Origin: Opacimonas sp002292215
GTDB lineage: Bacteria; Pseudomonadota; Gammaproteobacteria; Enterobacterales; Alteromonadaceae
Assembly (NCBI GenBank): GCA_943846745.1
Contig: OX044360.1
Span: 1,426,001-1,490,000, forward strand
Direction: 5' to 3'
DNA length: 64,000 nt
Shown: piece after piece, positions 1 through 8,679 of the stretch
Numbering within the stretch: the first letter of the stretch is position 1
Layout of the letters: every line of letters starts with the position of its first letter
Program-made: the position numbers and the translations under genes
Notes under the pieces: model-generated
Database searches by the model: none
The model's input: only the letters and a program-made list of their open reading frames with translations
What the model was told of the DNA's origin: nothing

Positions 1-52
1 GATAAAAAATTAAACGGCATGGATGTCCAGTGTAGCTTAGTGCATAAAAACA

Positions 53-71
53 TGCAATCATTTTGATTGCA
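53..71 (-). terminator. possible terminator hairpin of the HDAC-like gene
   Basis: A perfect inverted repeat (TGCAATCA, loop TTT, TGATTGCA) overlaps the stop codon of the leftward gene. On the minus strand it is followed after two bases by a run of five T. The stem is AT-rich and weak, so termination is only plausible. Confidence 0.35.
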
Positions 72-963
72 CCACTCCGGCAGACCGAAATAGCTGCATA
101 TGCACATCGACTAACGCATCAATATCACGTTGATAGCCGCCGCCAATTACAGCCGCGACTGGCACACCTGCCGCAGCACATTTGGCATAGACCATGCGAT
201 CTCGTGCTAACACGCCTTCAGTCGTAATAGCCAGATGTCCCAAATCATCATCGATATGTATATCCACACCCGCATCATAAATCACCGCATCAGGACGAGC
301 CTGAATAAATGCCAAGTACAACGCACTATCGACGGTTTCTAGGTACTCAGTATCGCCCGACCCTTTGGCCAAACCAATATCCATATCTGAAACTTGTTTA
401 CGATGTGGAAAGTTTTTTTCACCATGTATCGATACGGTAAAAATATTTGCATTACCTTGGGCTAACTTTGCCGTGCCATCCCCTTGATGCACATCACAAT
501 CAAAAATCAACACCGAATCAATACCCGGTTTAGCGAGCATAGTGAGTGCTGCAAGATACAAATCATTAACCATGCAAAAGCCCGAACCAAAATCGGCAAA
601 CGCGTGATGATAGCCTCCTGTTAAATTCAGTGCTTTACCGTGCTCAAGGGCAAGTTGCGCCGTTAATACTGTGCCTCCGGCTGCCGTTAATGTGCGTTGG
701 ATCAGTTGCTCTGACCAAGGAAAGCCAATGCGTCGCATCGCTTTAGGATCGAGCTGACCGCTGCATAGCTCGTTAATGTAGGTGTGGTCATACACTTGAC
801 TTAATTTGATTGGATCTAGGGGCTCAGGTGTGTAAAAATCAGTTTCATTGACCCCTTGCGCGATTAACGCAGCATAAATCCCTTGGTATTTTTCAATGGG
901 AAATCGGTGCCTGTATGGCAAATCGAGTTGTGAATAGATTGGATGAAATACCAACGGGATCAT
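58..963 (-). CDS. histone deacetylase-like amidohydrolase
   Basis: The 301-residue protein belongs to the arginase/deacetylase fold family (HDAC/AcuC/acetylpolyamine amidohydrolase), zinc enzymes that remove acyl groups from lysine or polyamines in the cytoplasm. It has the His-His pair at 119-120 in GGYHH, the metal motif DCDVHQGDG (Asp157, His159), a third ligand in DAGVDIH (Asp234) and the glycine-rich IGGGY segment with the catalytic-type Tyr. The HQGDG spelling resembles class IV enzymes (HDAC11-like) rather than HHGDG of class I. It is the last gene of a leftward run and lies 7 bp after the TPR gene, so co-transcription is likely. The natural substrate cannot be read from sequence. Confidence 0.85.
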   Translation of the reverse strand: MIPLVFHPIYSQLDLPYRHRFPIEKYQGIYAALIAQGVNETDFYTPEPLDPIKLSQVYDHTYINELCSGQLDPKAMRRIGFPWSEQLIQRTLTAAGGTVLTAQLALEHGKALNLTGGYHHAFADFGSGFCMVNDLYLAALTMLAKPGIDSVLIFDCDVHQGDGTAKLAQGNANIFTVSIHGEKNFPHRKQVSDMDIGLAKGSGDTEYLETVDSALYLAFIQARPDAVIYDAGVDIHIDDDLGHLAITTEGVLARDRMVYAKCAAAGVPVAAVIGGGYQRDIDALVDVHMQLFRSAGVVQSK

Positions 964-970
964 GACATCA

Positions 971-1957
971 TTAGCTTAGGCGCTTGAGGGCTTTTTTTAA
1001 TGCTTGTTTAAGCTGCTTGTCATCATTCGCTTGAATACTCTTATAGAGTTGCGTTGCAGTTACTTTATCCCCCATGGCTTGCACAATATTGGCTTTTCTG
1101 AACGTTGCCCAATGAATACTCGGCATGCCATTACCAATAGCTGCATTGGCGATATAATTGTCTAATGCCGCCAGTCCCACAGGGTAAAAATCCTGAGCTA
1201 AGATCGCCGTTTTACCAATCTGATATTGCGCCGAGAAATACCGTTGTTGATACTCTTCATTTTCAGCATCCAACGGAACTTGACTTAACAGACCTATCGC
1301 TTGGGCATATTCTTGATGGTTTTGTTTAATCATACCCGCATTAAATAAAAACCAAGGATCATCACTGTGTTGGGCTAAGCCTTCTTGTAACAACAGCTCT
1401 AATCCCGGTTTATCTTCTAAAGCTGTATACACCATGATATTGGCTTTAAGACCTTCGATCGGATCAAGTGCAGTAATCGCTTGGGCCACCTGCTTGGCCT
1501 TGTCCATATCCCCACCGGCGATACTCGGTGCTTGTACATAAAAACTTAACAACCCTAATTGATAGTCAATATTAGTGGGGGCAAGTGCCACTGCTTGCTC
1601 GAAACTATCCAGTGATTTGCCAGCATAGCTCAATGCAGAAAAAATACTATTTGCAGCTTGTTGCCCCATAATACTGCCACGCGTAAAATGCATCCGAGGA
1701 TCTTGGTCATCTTGTTTGCGCGCCAGCTCGATCCAATCTTCAGCTTCATCCAAATCGAAGCTCATATACACTTGAGCAAGTTTAATTTTGGCTAATATGT
1801 CGGATTCTTGGGACTGATAAAACGCAATCGCTTGGGTGGTGTTTCCGGTAGCTAATGCGCTATCACCTTTACTTATATCGGCAAAGGCGAGCGTGCTATA
1901 AAATATTAAGCTCGCCACAGCGACAGCAGCACAAAGCAAGGTGTGATGACGAGGCAT
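971..1957 (-). CDS. secreted TPR-repeat protein
   Basis: This 328-residue protein starts with a clear signal peptide: basic MPRHH, a hydrophobic core, and AFA-like cleavage around residue 26. The rest is alpha-helical with tetratricopeptide-like periodicity, for example segments near residues 85-120, 200-225 and 240-310, rich in Ala, Leu, Tyr and Gln. Proteins of this kind act as periplasmic scaffolds, but I recognise no specific family. The start is supported by AAGGAA seven to eight bases upstream. It ends in a Lys-rich tail. It sits between the exonuclease and HDAC-like genes on the same strand; a functional link is not evident. Confidence 0.75.
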   Translation of the reverse strand: MPRHHTLLCAAVAVASLIFYSTLAFADISKGDSALATGNTTQAIAFYQSQESDILAKIKLAQVYMSFDLDEAEDWIELARKQDDQDPRMHFTRGSIMGQQAANSIFSALSYAGKSLDSFEQAVALAPTNIDYQLGLLSFYVQAPSIAGGDMDKAKQVAQAITALDPIEGLKANIMVYTALEDKPGLELLLQEGLAQHSDDPWFLFNAGMIKQNHQEYAQAIGLLSQVPLDAENEEYQQRYFSAQYQIGKTAILAQDFYPVGLAALDNYIANAAIGNGMPSIHWATFRKANIVQAMGDKVTATQLYKSIQANDDKQLKQALKKALKRLS

Positions 1958-1986
1958 AATGTTCCTTTTTAGAATAAACGCTGCAT

Positions 1987-2490
1987 TTACACTTGTGTCA
2001 ACGTCAAATATGTTTGTTGAATGACATGCGCGTCATTACTCGCACGATGCCGGGTCAGTTGTAATTGGGTTTCAATGTGATGTTTAACATCCGCCCATTG
2101 TTCGCACTGTGACTCTTTGAGTAACAGTTCAATCGAACTCAAGCGAAAGTCCATCTCAATATCTGATTTCTCAAATAAGGTTCTCAGCCAAGGATAATCC
2201 ACCACCCACGCATCACTGTATAAAATACGATTAGCATATAGACGATTAAGTTCGTTACAAATATCTTCACCTTGGTGGCCTTTGTCACACAATAAATCAC
2301 GTGATATGCCATGCACCGCTTCAGCGGAATCATCCCAGTGTTGCCAAGCAGCAAACGGTTTGATTAAGCGGCAATAACGTGAACCATCAGCCGAAACAAT
2401 ACCCACTTCAATGGGGTACGAGTGTGAACCAAAACCACTGGCTTCAATATCGATAATATCAGGAATAAACTGCGCTGCTTGCATATTCAT
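1987..2490 (-). CDS. DEDDh-type 3'-5' exonuclease (RNase T/DnaQ fold)
   Basis: The short protein (167 residues) is a stand-alone exonuclease domain. The four acidic metal ligands and the catalytic His are visible: DIEASGFG near the N terminus (Asp and Glu), an Asp in LYSDAWVVDYPWL, and HRASNDA near the C terminus (His and Asp). Such domains trim single-stranded DNA or RNA 3' ends; the length fits RNase T/oligoribonuclease-like proteins more than a full polymerase epsilon subunit. GAGGTGA lies upstream of the start. Which nucleic acid it acts on is unknown. Confidence 0.75.
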   Translation of the reverse strand: MNMQAAQFIPDIIDIEASGFGSHSYPIEVGIVSADGSRYCRLIKPFAAWQHWDDSAEAVHGISRDLLCDKGHQGEDICNELNRLYANRILYSDAWVVDYPWLRTLFEKSDIEMDFRLSSIELLLKESQCEQWADVKHHIETQLQLTRHRASNDAHVIQQTYLTLTQV

Positions 2491-2568
2491 TGCATAGTCA
2501 CCTCGAGTTTACTCTTAACAGTAGACGGTCAACGAAGTTCCTGCAAACAGTGCAGTCGATAATTTTAC

Positions 2569-4092
2569 TTACTTACGAAGTTTGACTAAGGTATTTAATA
2601 CATTATTTGCTAATTTGCCATAAGGTGGGGCTAAAAATTTAATGGTTGAAAAGCTTGCCTGTTTGAACACAGGTCGTAACTTTGAAAACGTTAAAAACCC
2701 TTCATAGCCATGATAATGCCCCATACCACTAGGACCTATTCCACCAAATGGTAAATCATGTTGCGCAACATGGAACAAGGCATCATTAATGGATACCCCC
2801 CCTGACATAATGTTTTCAATATAAAAATCGGCTAAATGCGAGTCATTAGTAAATGCATAAAATGCTAATGGACGATCTTTAGCTTGCACATACTCGACAA
2901 TGTCTTGTTTATCTTGGTAAGGCATGACAAACAATAAAGGACCGAAGGTTTCACGATTAGCGATAGTCATTTCTTCCGTGACATCTAAAATCAATGTCAG
3001 AGGAAATTTACGCATCTCGCTTTGTGGATCTTGGCTATTGAGATTAATGACTCGTGCACCTTTAGCTCGGGCATCTTCGACCGTTGCAGACACGCGATTA
3101 AATGACACATCATCGATAATGGAGGTGTAATCCACTGAGCCAATATCTGGCACATGTTTTTTGGTCCACTCAGTCGCAGCTAGAATAAAATGCTCAAGTT
3201 GAGATTCATGCACAAATAAATAATCGATATTGGTACAAATTTGCCCAGCATTGTACTGTTTGGCAAACATGATCCGCTCTACGCCTTTTTGTAAATCATA
3301 ATCAGGGCATAAGACTGCAGGCGATTTACCGCCTAGTTCTAAGGTCACCGGGGTTAAGTTTTTAGCGGCATTCGCCATCACTTTACGACCCGTTGCTCCG
3401 GAGCCGGTAAACATCAAATGATCAAATGGCACACTGGAAAATTGTTGTCCCACCATACCTGTCTCATCAAAGAATTGGAGTTTTTCTGGAGTAAAATATT
3501 TAGGCGTCAGCTCAATCAGTAACTTACATAAATTGCGTGAGTTTTCAGACATTTTCACCATCGCGCGATTACCCGCAGCAAATGCGGCTGCCAAACCCAT
3601 GAAAGAAAGATTAATCGGAAAGTTCCAAGGAATAATCAAACCAATTACACCAATCGGCTGAGGGATGACCTTGTTTTTCGCACCAAAAAACATCGTGATA
3701 TCGACATGACGTTTTTGCACTTTCATCCACTTTTTAACTTTTTTCCGTGAAGAAATAATATCGTCAACCGCAACTAAGATTTCCGCTAACATTGACTCAT
3801 GGCGAGAACGATTACCGTAATCAGTATTAATCGCTGCGACAATCGCCTCTGAATTGTCCATTAACATGGCTTTTAGATTAGCTAAATGTTTGTAACGTTC
3901 ATCTAGAGATTCATACGGATGTTGATCAAACGCACGTCGTTGAAGAGTAAAGTGTTGGTTTAGGTGAGTAAAAATACTGGCTGCATCCTCTGGGTCATAA
4001 TCAAACTCAGTATGCGATGGTTCAGGATTAGTTGCAGGTACAGATTCTGCAGTATTGGTGTTGTCGTCTTTGGTTAATTCCTGCTCAAGCAT
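2569..4092 (-). CDS. coniferyl aldehyde dehydrogenase-like enzyme
   Basis: This 507-residue NAD(P)-dependent aldehyde dehydrogenase is of the class 3/CALDH branch, which oxidises aromatic and long-chain aldehydes to acids. Visible motifs are PWNFPINLS (cofactor and oxyanion region), FTGSGATGRKV (dinucleotide binding), ELGGKSPAVL (general-base Glu), NAGQICT (nucleophilic Cys) and ETFGPLLF. The C-terminal extension rich in Lys with FKQASFSTIKFLAPPYGK is typical of enzymes that touch membranes. The ATG at 4092 is preferred because AGGAAAGAG precedes it by the right distance; the GTG codon just before it is an alternative. The marine lifestyle suggests lipid or aromatic aldehyde detoxification, but the substrate is inferred only from family. 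Confidence 0.85.
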   Translation of the reverse strand: MLEQELTKDDNTNTAESVPATNPEPSHTEFDYDPEDAASIFTHLNQHFTLQRRAFDQHPYESLDERYKHLANLKAMLMDNSEAIVAAINTDYGNRSRHESMLAEILVAVDDIISSRKKVKKWMKVQKRHVDITMFFGAKNKVIPQPIGVIGLIIPWNFPINLSFMGLAAAFAAGNRAMVKMSENSRNLCKLLIELTPKYFTPEKLQFFDETGMVGQQFSSVPFDHLMFTGSGATGRKVMANAAKNLTPVTLELGGKSPAVLCPDYDLQKGVERIMFAKQYNAGQICTNIDYLFVHESQLEHFILAATEWTKKHVPDIGSVDYTSIIDDVSFNRVSATVEDARAKGARVINLNSQDPQSEMRKFPLTLILDVTEEMTIANRETFGPLLFVMPYQDKQDIVEYVQAKDRPLAFYAFTNDSHLADFYIENIMSGGVSINDALFHVAQHDLPFGGIGPSGMGHYHGYEGFLTFSKLRPVFKQASFSTIKFLAPPYGKLANNVLNTLVKLRK

Positions 4093-4194
4093 CACTCTTT
4101 CCTAAAATATAAATAATAAGCATTTATACCCTAAAAAGCAGTCTTGGTTCAAACTAAACAACATTTATTTAACAAATACTACATAATAATAAAA

Positions 4195-4556
<362 letters not shown>

Positions 4557-4560
4557 AAGC

Positions 4561-4566
4561 ATTGTA
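4561..4566 (-). promoter_or_regulatory. -10 element of the rnpB promoter
   Basis: On the minus strand TACAAT lies about five bases before the 5' end inferred from helix P1, at the spacing expected for a sigma-70 -10 box. A -35 box is not convincing. Confidence 0.55.
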
Positions 4567-4605
4567 CGCTGTTAGAACAACCTAGGCTAGCTAATCATGC
4601 GAAGA

Positions 4606-7380
4606 TTATTTAGATTCAGCATTCGCCTTCGTCATATCACCGGCTTTAATAATTGTAAAATCATCAACCGACATATATTTTTTGATGACCTTGTGCACAT
4701 CTTCAGCTGTTAATCCCGACATTTTCGCCTCATAATCGCCATACCATTGCATCGTCCGGTCACGTAAAATATTGCGGCGTAAGGTCGAGACTAATTCACC
4801 ATCTTTGGCACGGCTAATTTTATTATCTTGTAATAAACCTGATTTAGCGCTGGCGATTTCTTCATCAGTAAAGCCATCTTTGATCACTCTTGCGATTTCT
4901 TCTTTAAAACCAATTTCAACTTTCACAAGATTTTGCGGCGCGGTAATCGCGTAAGCACCAAAGGTTGATTTGTCATCCAATGGCAATTGCGTCATAAATG
5001 AACCTGCACCATAACTTAGACCATCTTGTTGGCGCAAGCGTGTCGCTAACCGACTATTTAAAAAGCCACCACCAATAATATAGTTCGCGAGTTCAAGCGC
5101 TGCGGCATCCGCATGAGCACCGCCGACGGGTAACATTAATGCTGCGACGAACGTTGCATTTTCTTTATCCGGAGTATCGAAAGTGATTGTTTGGGCCGCA
5201 ACATTTGTGAAGGCATCGCTGATCCGTGTATACTCGACCTGACTATCCCATGTGCTAAACAATTGCGTAAATTGAGCCGTTAACGCCTCAGCTGCAAAAT
5301 CCCCTACAATCCCAACATGTAAATTATTAGCACCGTAATAGGTCGCATGAAACTCACGAAGCTGTGCCAAAGATAATGTCTCGATGTCATTTAATAACTC
5401 TTCATAGGTCGGTGTATAATTAGGGTGACCTTTGGCAACCGGGTTTTGTACACGACGATATTGATTAAATGCTAAGCGTTGTGGATCTTGAAGATTCTGC
5501 TCCACATCAACTTTTAAGGTACTTTTATATTGTGTGAACTCTGCTTCATCAAACGTGGGTTGTTGTAATATCGACGCTAATAGTGTCAGTACCTGTGGTA
5601 AATTTTCACGTGTGGTAGTGATGCCGGCATAAGCGTATTCAGCGCCACCAGATACATTAACTTGCGCTTTTAATTTATCGAATTCATCTTGGATAGCTTG
5701 ACGGTTGAGCCCTGCAGCACCACGCATCAACATGTCGCCTGTCGCTTCAGAAATTAACGCTTTGCCATTGAGGTTCTGCACATTGCCATAATTCATTAGC
5801 ATATTAACAACAACCGTTTCTCCACGTGTTTTTTTAGGTAATAACGCCAACGTTGTGCCATTTTCTAAAATCACTTTTTGTGTGCGTTTATCAATATTAC
5901 TAAACGATGGTTCAAACACTTCACCTTGCGCAATCGCAGCTCGACCTTGGTAACCTTCAACCATGGCTGCAACTGACTCAACTTGTGGGATTGTGACCCG
6001 CTCAGGTTTATCCGTTGGGATAAACTGTCCTAAAGTACGGTTATTGCGAACCAAATATTGTTCTGCTACACGTTGAACATCTGCCACAGTGACTGCTTCT
6101 ATGCGATCACGGTGCAAGAAATATAAACGCCAATCTCCCATGCCCAACCATTCACTCAACTCTAGCGCTATACGTTCTGATGAATTAAATGATAATTCGA
6201 TGTTTTTTAGCAAATTGCGTTTAATGCGATCCACTTCTTCTTGCGTGATACCGTTTACCACAATACTTTCAATCTGTGATAGCAATGCTGTTTGAGTGGC
6301 ATTAATGTCATTTGCTTTGTCAACTTCGGCAAAATAAAACGCCAGGCCAGGATCTTGCCATTGAAAGTTAAACCCATAAACTCGGCTAGCTAACTTTGCT
6401 TCAACTAACCCTTTGTGTAAACGACCACTCGGCGTATCGCCTAGTATATTAGTTAACACTTCAACTGCCGCAAAATCAGGATGAGAGCCGGCTGGGATAT
6501 GATAAGCAGCAGCAACTAACTGTGCATCGCCGACACGTCTCACGGTGACACTGCGTTCGCCTGCTTTAGGTGGATCCATTGTATATAGTTTGGGGAGGAC
6601 ACGATCAGGTTTGGGGATCACACCAAAGTAGGCTTGAACTTTCTTGAGCATTTCTGATGGCACAAATTTACCTGCGACAATCAACGTTGCATTATCGGGT
6701 TGATAATACTTTCTATAAAATGCTTGGAGACGATCAATAGGTACATTTTCTAAATCCGCACGCGCTCCGATTGTTGATTTTCCATAGTTGTGCCAATCAT
6801 AAGCGACACTTGCCATTTTTTGTAATGTCACTCGAAATGGACTGTTTTCACCACTTTCAAATTCATTGCGCACCACGGTCATTTCACTGTCTAAGTCTTT
6901 TTTGGCAATAAACGAATCTACCATCCGACTGGATTCAAGAGACAACGCCCAATTAATGTTGTCTTCAGTTGCTGCAAATGTTTCATAGTAATTAGTGCGA
7001 TCAGTCCAAGTGGTGCCATTAGGACGAGCACCACGAGCACTTAATTCGGCAGGAATATCGGGATGCTTTGGCGTTCCTTTAAAAACCAAATGTTCGAGTA
7101 AGTGCGCCATACCCGTTTCGCCATAATTTTCATGTTTAGAACCAACACGATATGTGACATTGACGGTCACGGTTTCTTTGGTTTGGTCTGGAAACAAGAG
7201 TACCTGTAATCCATTATCTAGTTGATATTCAGTGATCCCTTCTACCGCATTCACAGGGGAAAGATCGTTTGTAACAGCAGCAGTTTTAGCAACTGTCGCT
7301 TGAGCAAATAAATGCACAGTACTAATGCTAACGACCAATGAAGTCATCATTAATTTAGAGAAACGATGTGATTTAAACAT
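4606..7380 (-). CDS. M16 family zinc metallopeptidase, two-domain, secreted
   Basis: The protein (924 residues) has an N-terminal signal sequence, then two tandem M16 (pitrilysin-like) halves, each with an active-site-like and an inactive-like lobe. The inverted zinc motif HxxEH is HLLEH at residues 93-97, with the downstream third ligand in VRNEFESG. The second half lacks the motif, as in typical single-chain M16B proteins that degrade peptides in the periplasm. I place the start at the ATG at 7380 because AGGATATC precedes it and the signal peptide begins there; an ATG nine codons upstream is less likely. It lies upstream of rnpB on the same strand. Confidence 0.88.
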   Translation of the reverse strand: MFKSHRFSKLMMTSLVVSISTVHLFAQATVAKTAAVTNDLSPVNAVEGITEYQLDNGLQVLLFPDQTKETVTVNVTYRVGSKHENYGETGMAHLLEHLVFKGTPKHPDIPAELSARGARPNGTTWTDRTNYYETFAATEDNINWALSLESSRMVDSFIAKKDLDSEMTVVRNEFESGENSPFRVTLQKMASVAYDWHNYGKSTIGARADLENVPIDRLQAFYRKYYQPDNATLIVAGKFVPSEMLKKVQAYFGVIPKPDRVLPKLYTMDPPKAGERSVTVRRVGDAQLVAAAYHIPAGSHPDFAAVEVLTNILGDTPSGRLHKGLVEAKLASRVYGFNFQWQDPGLAFYFAEVDKANDINATQTALLSQIESIVVNGITQEEVDRIKRNLLKNIELSFNSSERIALELSEWLGMGDWRLYFLHRDRIEAVTVADVQRVAEQYLVRNNRTLGQFIPTDKPERVTIPQVESVAAMVEGYQGRAAIAQGEVFEPSFSNIDKRTQKVILENGTTLALLPKKTRGETVVVNMLMNYGNVQNLNGKALISEATGDMLMRGAAGLNRQAIQDEFDKLKAQVNVSGGAEYAYAGITTTRENLPQVLTLLASILQQPTFDEAEFTQYKSTLKVDVEQNLQDPQRLAFNQYRRVQNPVAKGHPNYTPTYEELLNDIETLSLAQLREFHATYYGANNLHVGIVGDFAAEALTAQFTQLFSTWDSQVEYTRISDAFTNVAAQTITFDTPDKENATFVAALMLPVGGAHADAAALELANYIIGGGFLNSRLATRLRQQDGLSYGAGSFMTQLPLDDKSTFGAYAITAPQNLVKVEIGFKEEIARVIKDGFTDEEIASAKSGLLQDNKISRAKDGELVSTLRRNILRDRTMQWYGDYEAKMSGLTAEDVHKVIKKYMSVDDFTIIKAGDMTKANAESK

Positions 7381-7560
7381 AAGATATCCTGCATGAAATA
7401 AAGTCATTTTTGTTAGTGTAAAATAAACTAAGACAGGATGATTCCTGTAATTTGTTACATTTTGTATAACTTATTGTCAAATGGGTGGCAGATGATAATA
7501 TTTTGACTGAGCAGAAAAAAGCGATTTAGTGTATCAATCAGTCGACCATTTTAGGCAAGG

Positions 7561-7760
7561 CTACAGACGATTTCCACATTGCTCCGATGCTTGTTGCCAA
7601 TCGAATAATTGATTAGCCACTTTTAATGCTGATTTGCCTACTTTACGGCCTTTTTTGCTAGTCAACATACTGGTTATTACGCCCCAGCAACACACTCCAT
7701 AAAACCAGTTAATGCCACGGATTGTGATAAACCTGATACCATTTTCATAAAATCCGTCAT
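7561..7760 (-). pseudogene. possible frameshifted small gene
   Basis: On the minus strand AAGGAT stands at good spacing before an ATG at 7760, but that frame stops after 27 codons. A second frame stays open through the same 200 bases and beyond, ending at 7561 with a hydrophobic stretch (INWFYGVCCWGVITSML) followed by a basic segment (TSKKGRKVGKSALKVANQLF) that looks protein-like. The pattern fits a single-base frameshift in a gene of about 66 codons, or two unrelated short frames. I do not recognise a family. Confidence 0.3.
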
Positions 7761-7866
7761 TTATATCCTTTTTATTCGATTTTACATTTTTTGTGCAAAG
7801 CCAGTGGTACTAAAGATCACAAGGGTTTCACACCTTATTTCTCCCGTTATTATTGGTTAATTTGCA

Positions 7867-7883
7867 ATCATTTTCAAAATGAT
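7867..7883. promoter_or_regulatory. palindrome upstream of the small gene, possible operator
   Basis: ATCATTTT and AAAATGAT form a perfect 8-bp inverted repeat around one C. It lies between a TTGCAA and a TATTTA that could serve as -35 and -10 boxes for the gene starting at 7944. No known regulator consensus is matched closely. Confidence 0.35.
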
Positions 7884-7943
7884 GCTATTTACTTTGGGTT
7901 TTTCATGTACAATAGCTTCTCTGGACATCGAATAAAGTTCCTA

Positions 7944-8252
7944 ATGAAAGCATATGCTGATATTTCTGAATTAATCAATAATTTAGAAGCAGAGATACAA
8001 TCACTGAGTCATACGATTACGACACTCAAAAAAACACCTTCAAGTGTAAACGAGCAAATCATTCTCAAGTATATCGATACCCGTAGTACAGGTAGAACGA
8101 AAGATTATGTTCGTTCACTCGATATCATGTCTGATCGTGGAACGTTATTTTCATCCGGTGATGTGACTAAGCTTATCAAAGATGGGGCAGATGATATTTC
8201 TACTGACCTGCTTGATATAGCAAAAAAAGTAGTCAATATCAAAAAACGATAA
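7944..8252 (+). CDS. small coiled-coil protein of unknown function
   Basis: This 102-residue hydrophilic protein begins with a heptad-like helix (ISELINNLEAEIQSLSHTI, about residues 6-24) and continues with polar helices, ending in a basic tail VVNIKKR. No domain is recognised. In-frame codons extend upstream to an ATG at 7905 and beyond, but the N-terminal part would be atypical, so I choose the ATG at 7944; no strong ribosome-binding site decides it. Base composition resembles the surrounding chromosome. It lies 82 bp before the cold-shock gene, separated by a hairpin. Confidence 0.55.
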   Translation: MKAYADISELINNLEAEIQSLSHTITTLKKTPSSVNEQIILKYIDTRSTGRTKDYVRSLDIMSDRGTLFSSGDVTKLIKDGADDISTDLLDIAKKVVNIKKR

Positions 8253-8269
8253 TCCAATTGGATTCAATG

Positions 8270-8310
8270 TCTGATTTGTAATGGTGATAGCAAATCAGAA
8301 TTTTTATTTT
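8270..8310 (+). terminator. hairpin between the small gene and csp
   Basis: TCTGATTTG and CAAATCAGA form a 9-bp stem with a 12-base loop followed by ATTTTTATTTT. It looks like an intrinsic terminator of the 102-residue protein gene. It ends only about 25 bases before the csp start codon, so it could also act as a leader structure of csp. Confidence 0.65.
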
Positions 8311-8334
8311 CACCATAGTAAAAAAGAGAACATC

Positions 8335-8541
8335 ATGAGTAAAGGTACAGTTAAGTGGTTTAACGCAGATAAAGGTTTCGGTTTTATCACTCCAGAAGAC
8401 GGCAGCAAAGATTTATTTGTTCACCATTCTGAAATTCAATCTGGCGGCGGTTATGCAACATTAAACGACGGTCAAGAAGTTGAATTCGAAGTTGGCCAAG
8501 GCCAAAAAGGTCCATGTGCAAATAAAGTAGTTCCATTATAA
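8335..8541 (+). CDS. cold-shock domain protein
   Basis: The protein (68 residues) is a single cold-shock domain, an OB-fold that binds single-stranded RNA and DNA and melts RNA structure in the cytoplasm. RNP1 (KGFGFI) and RNP2 (DLFVHH) are intact, as are the N-terminal GTVKWFN and the C-terminal ANKV. The ATG at 8335 is chosen because homologues begin MSKGTVKW; AAGAGAA precedes it. A strong terminator follows. Whether it is cold-induced cannot be told from the protein; the hairpin just upstream could be relevant. Confidence 0.95.
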   Translation: MSKGTVKWFNADKGFGFITPEDGSKDLFVHHSEIQSGGGYATLNDGQEVEFEVGQGQKGPCANKVVPL

Positions 8542-8606
8542 GCTTTATTGACTAAGCGCTGATTATCCCTGTAAAGAGAATATGATTCGCAACTAGTTAT
8601 GCACAT

Positions 8607-8642
8607 AAAAAGCAGCAAGAGGCAACTCTCGCTGCTTTTTTT
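8607..8642 (+). terminator. rho-independent terminator after csp
   Basis: AAAAAGCAGC, AGAG, loop GCAA, CTCT and GCTGCTTTTTTT form a strong stem with one A/C mismatch and a run of seven T. The complementary A-run makes it possibly bidirectional. It marks the last clearly bacterial feature before the foreign-looking segment. Confidence 0.9.
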
Positions 8643-8679
8643 ATGGGTGATGATAAATACTTATTCCCGTAAATATAAA

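Noticed and set aside
58..963. HDAC-like gene as a second eukaryotic acquisition
   Set aside because: Histone-deacetylase-like amidohydrolases are common in bacteria and this one has native-looking codon use, no presequence and a normal gene context.
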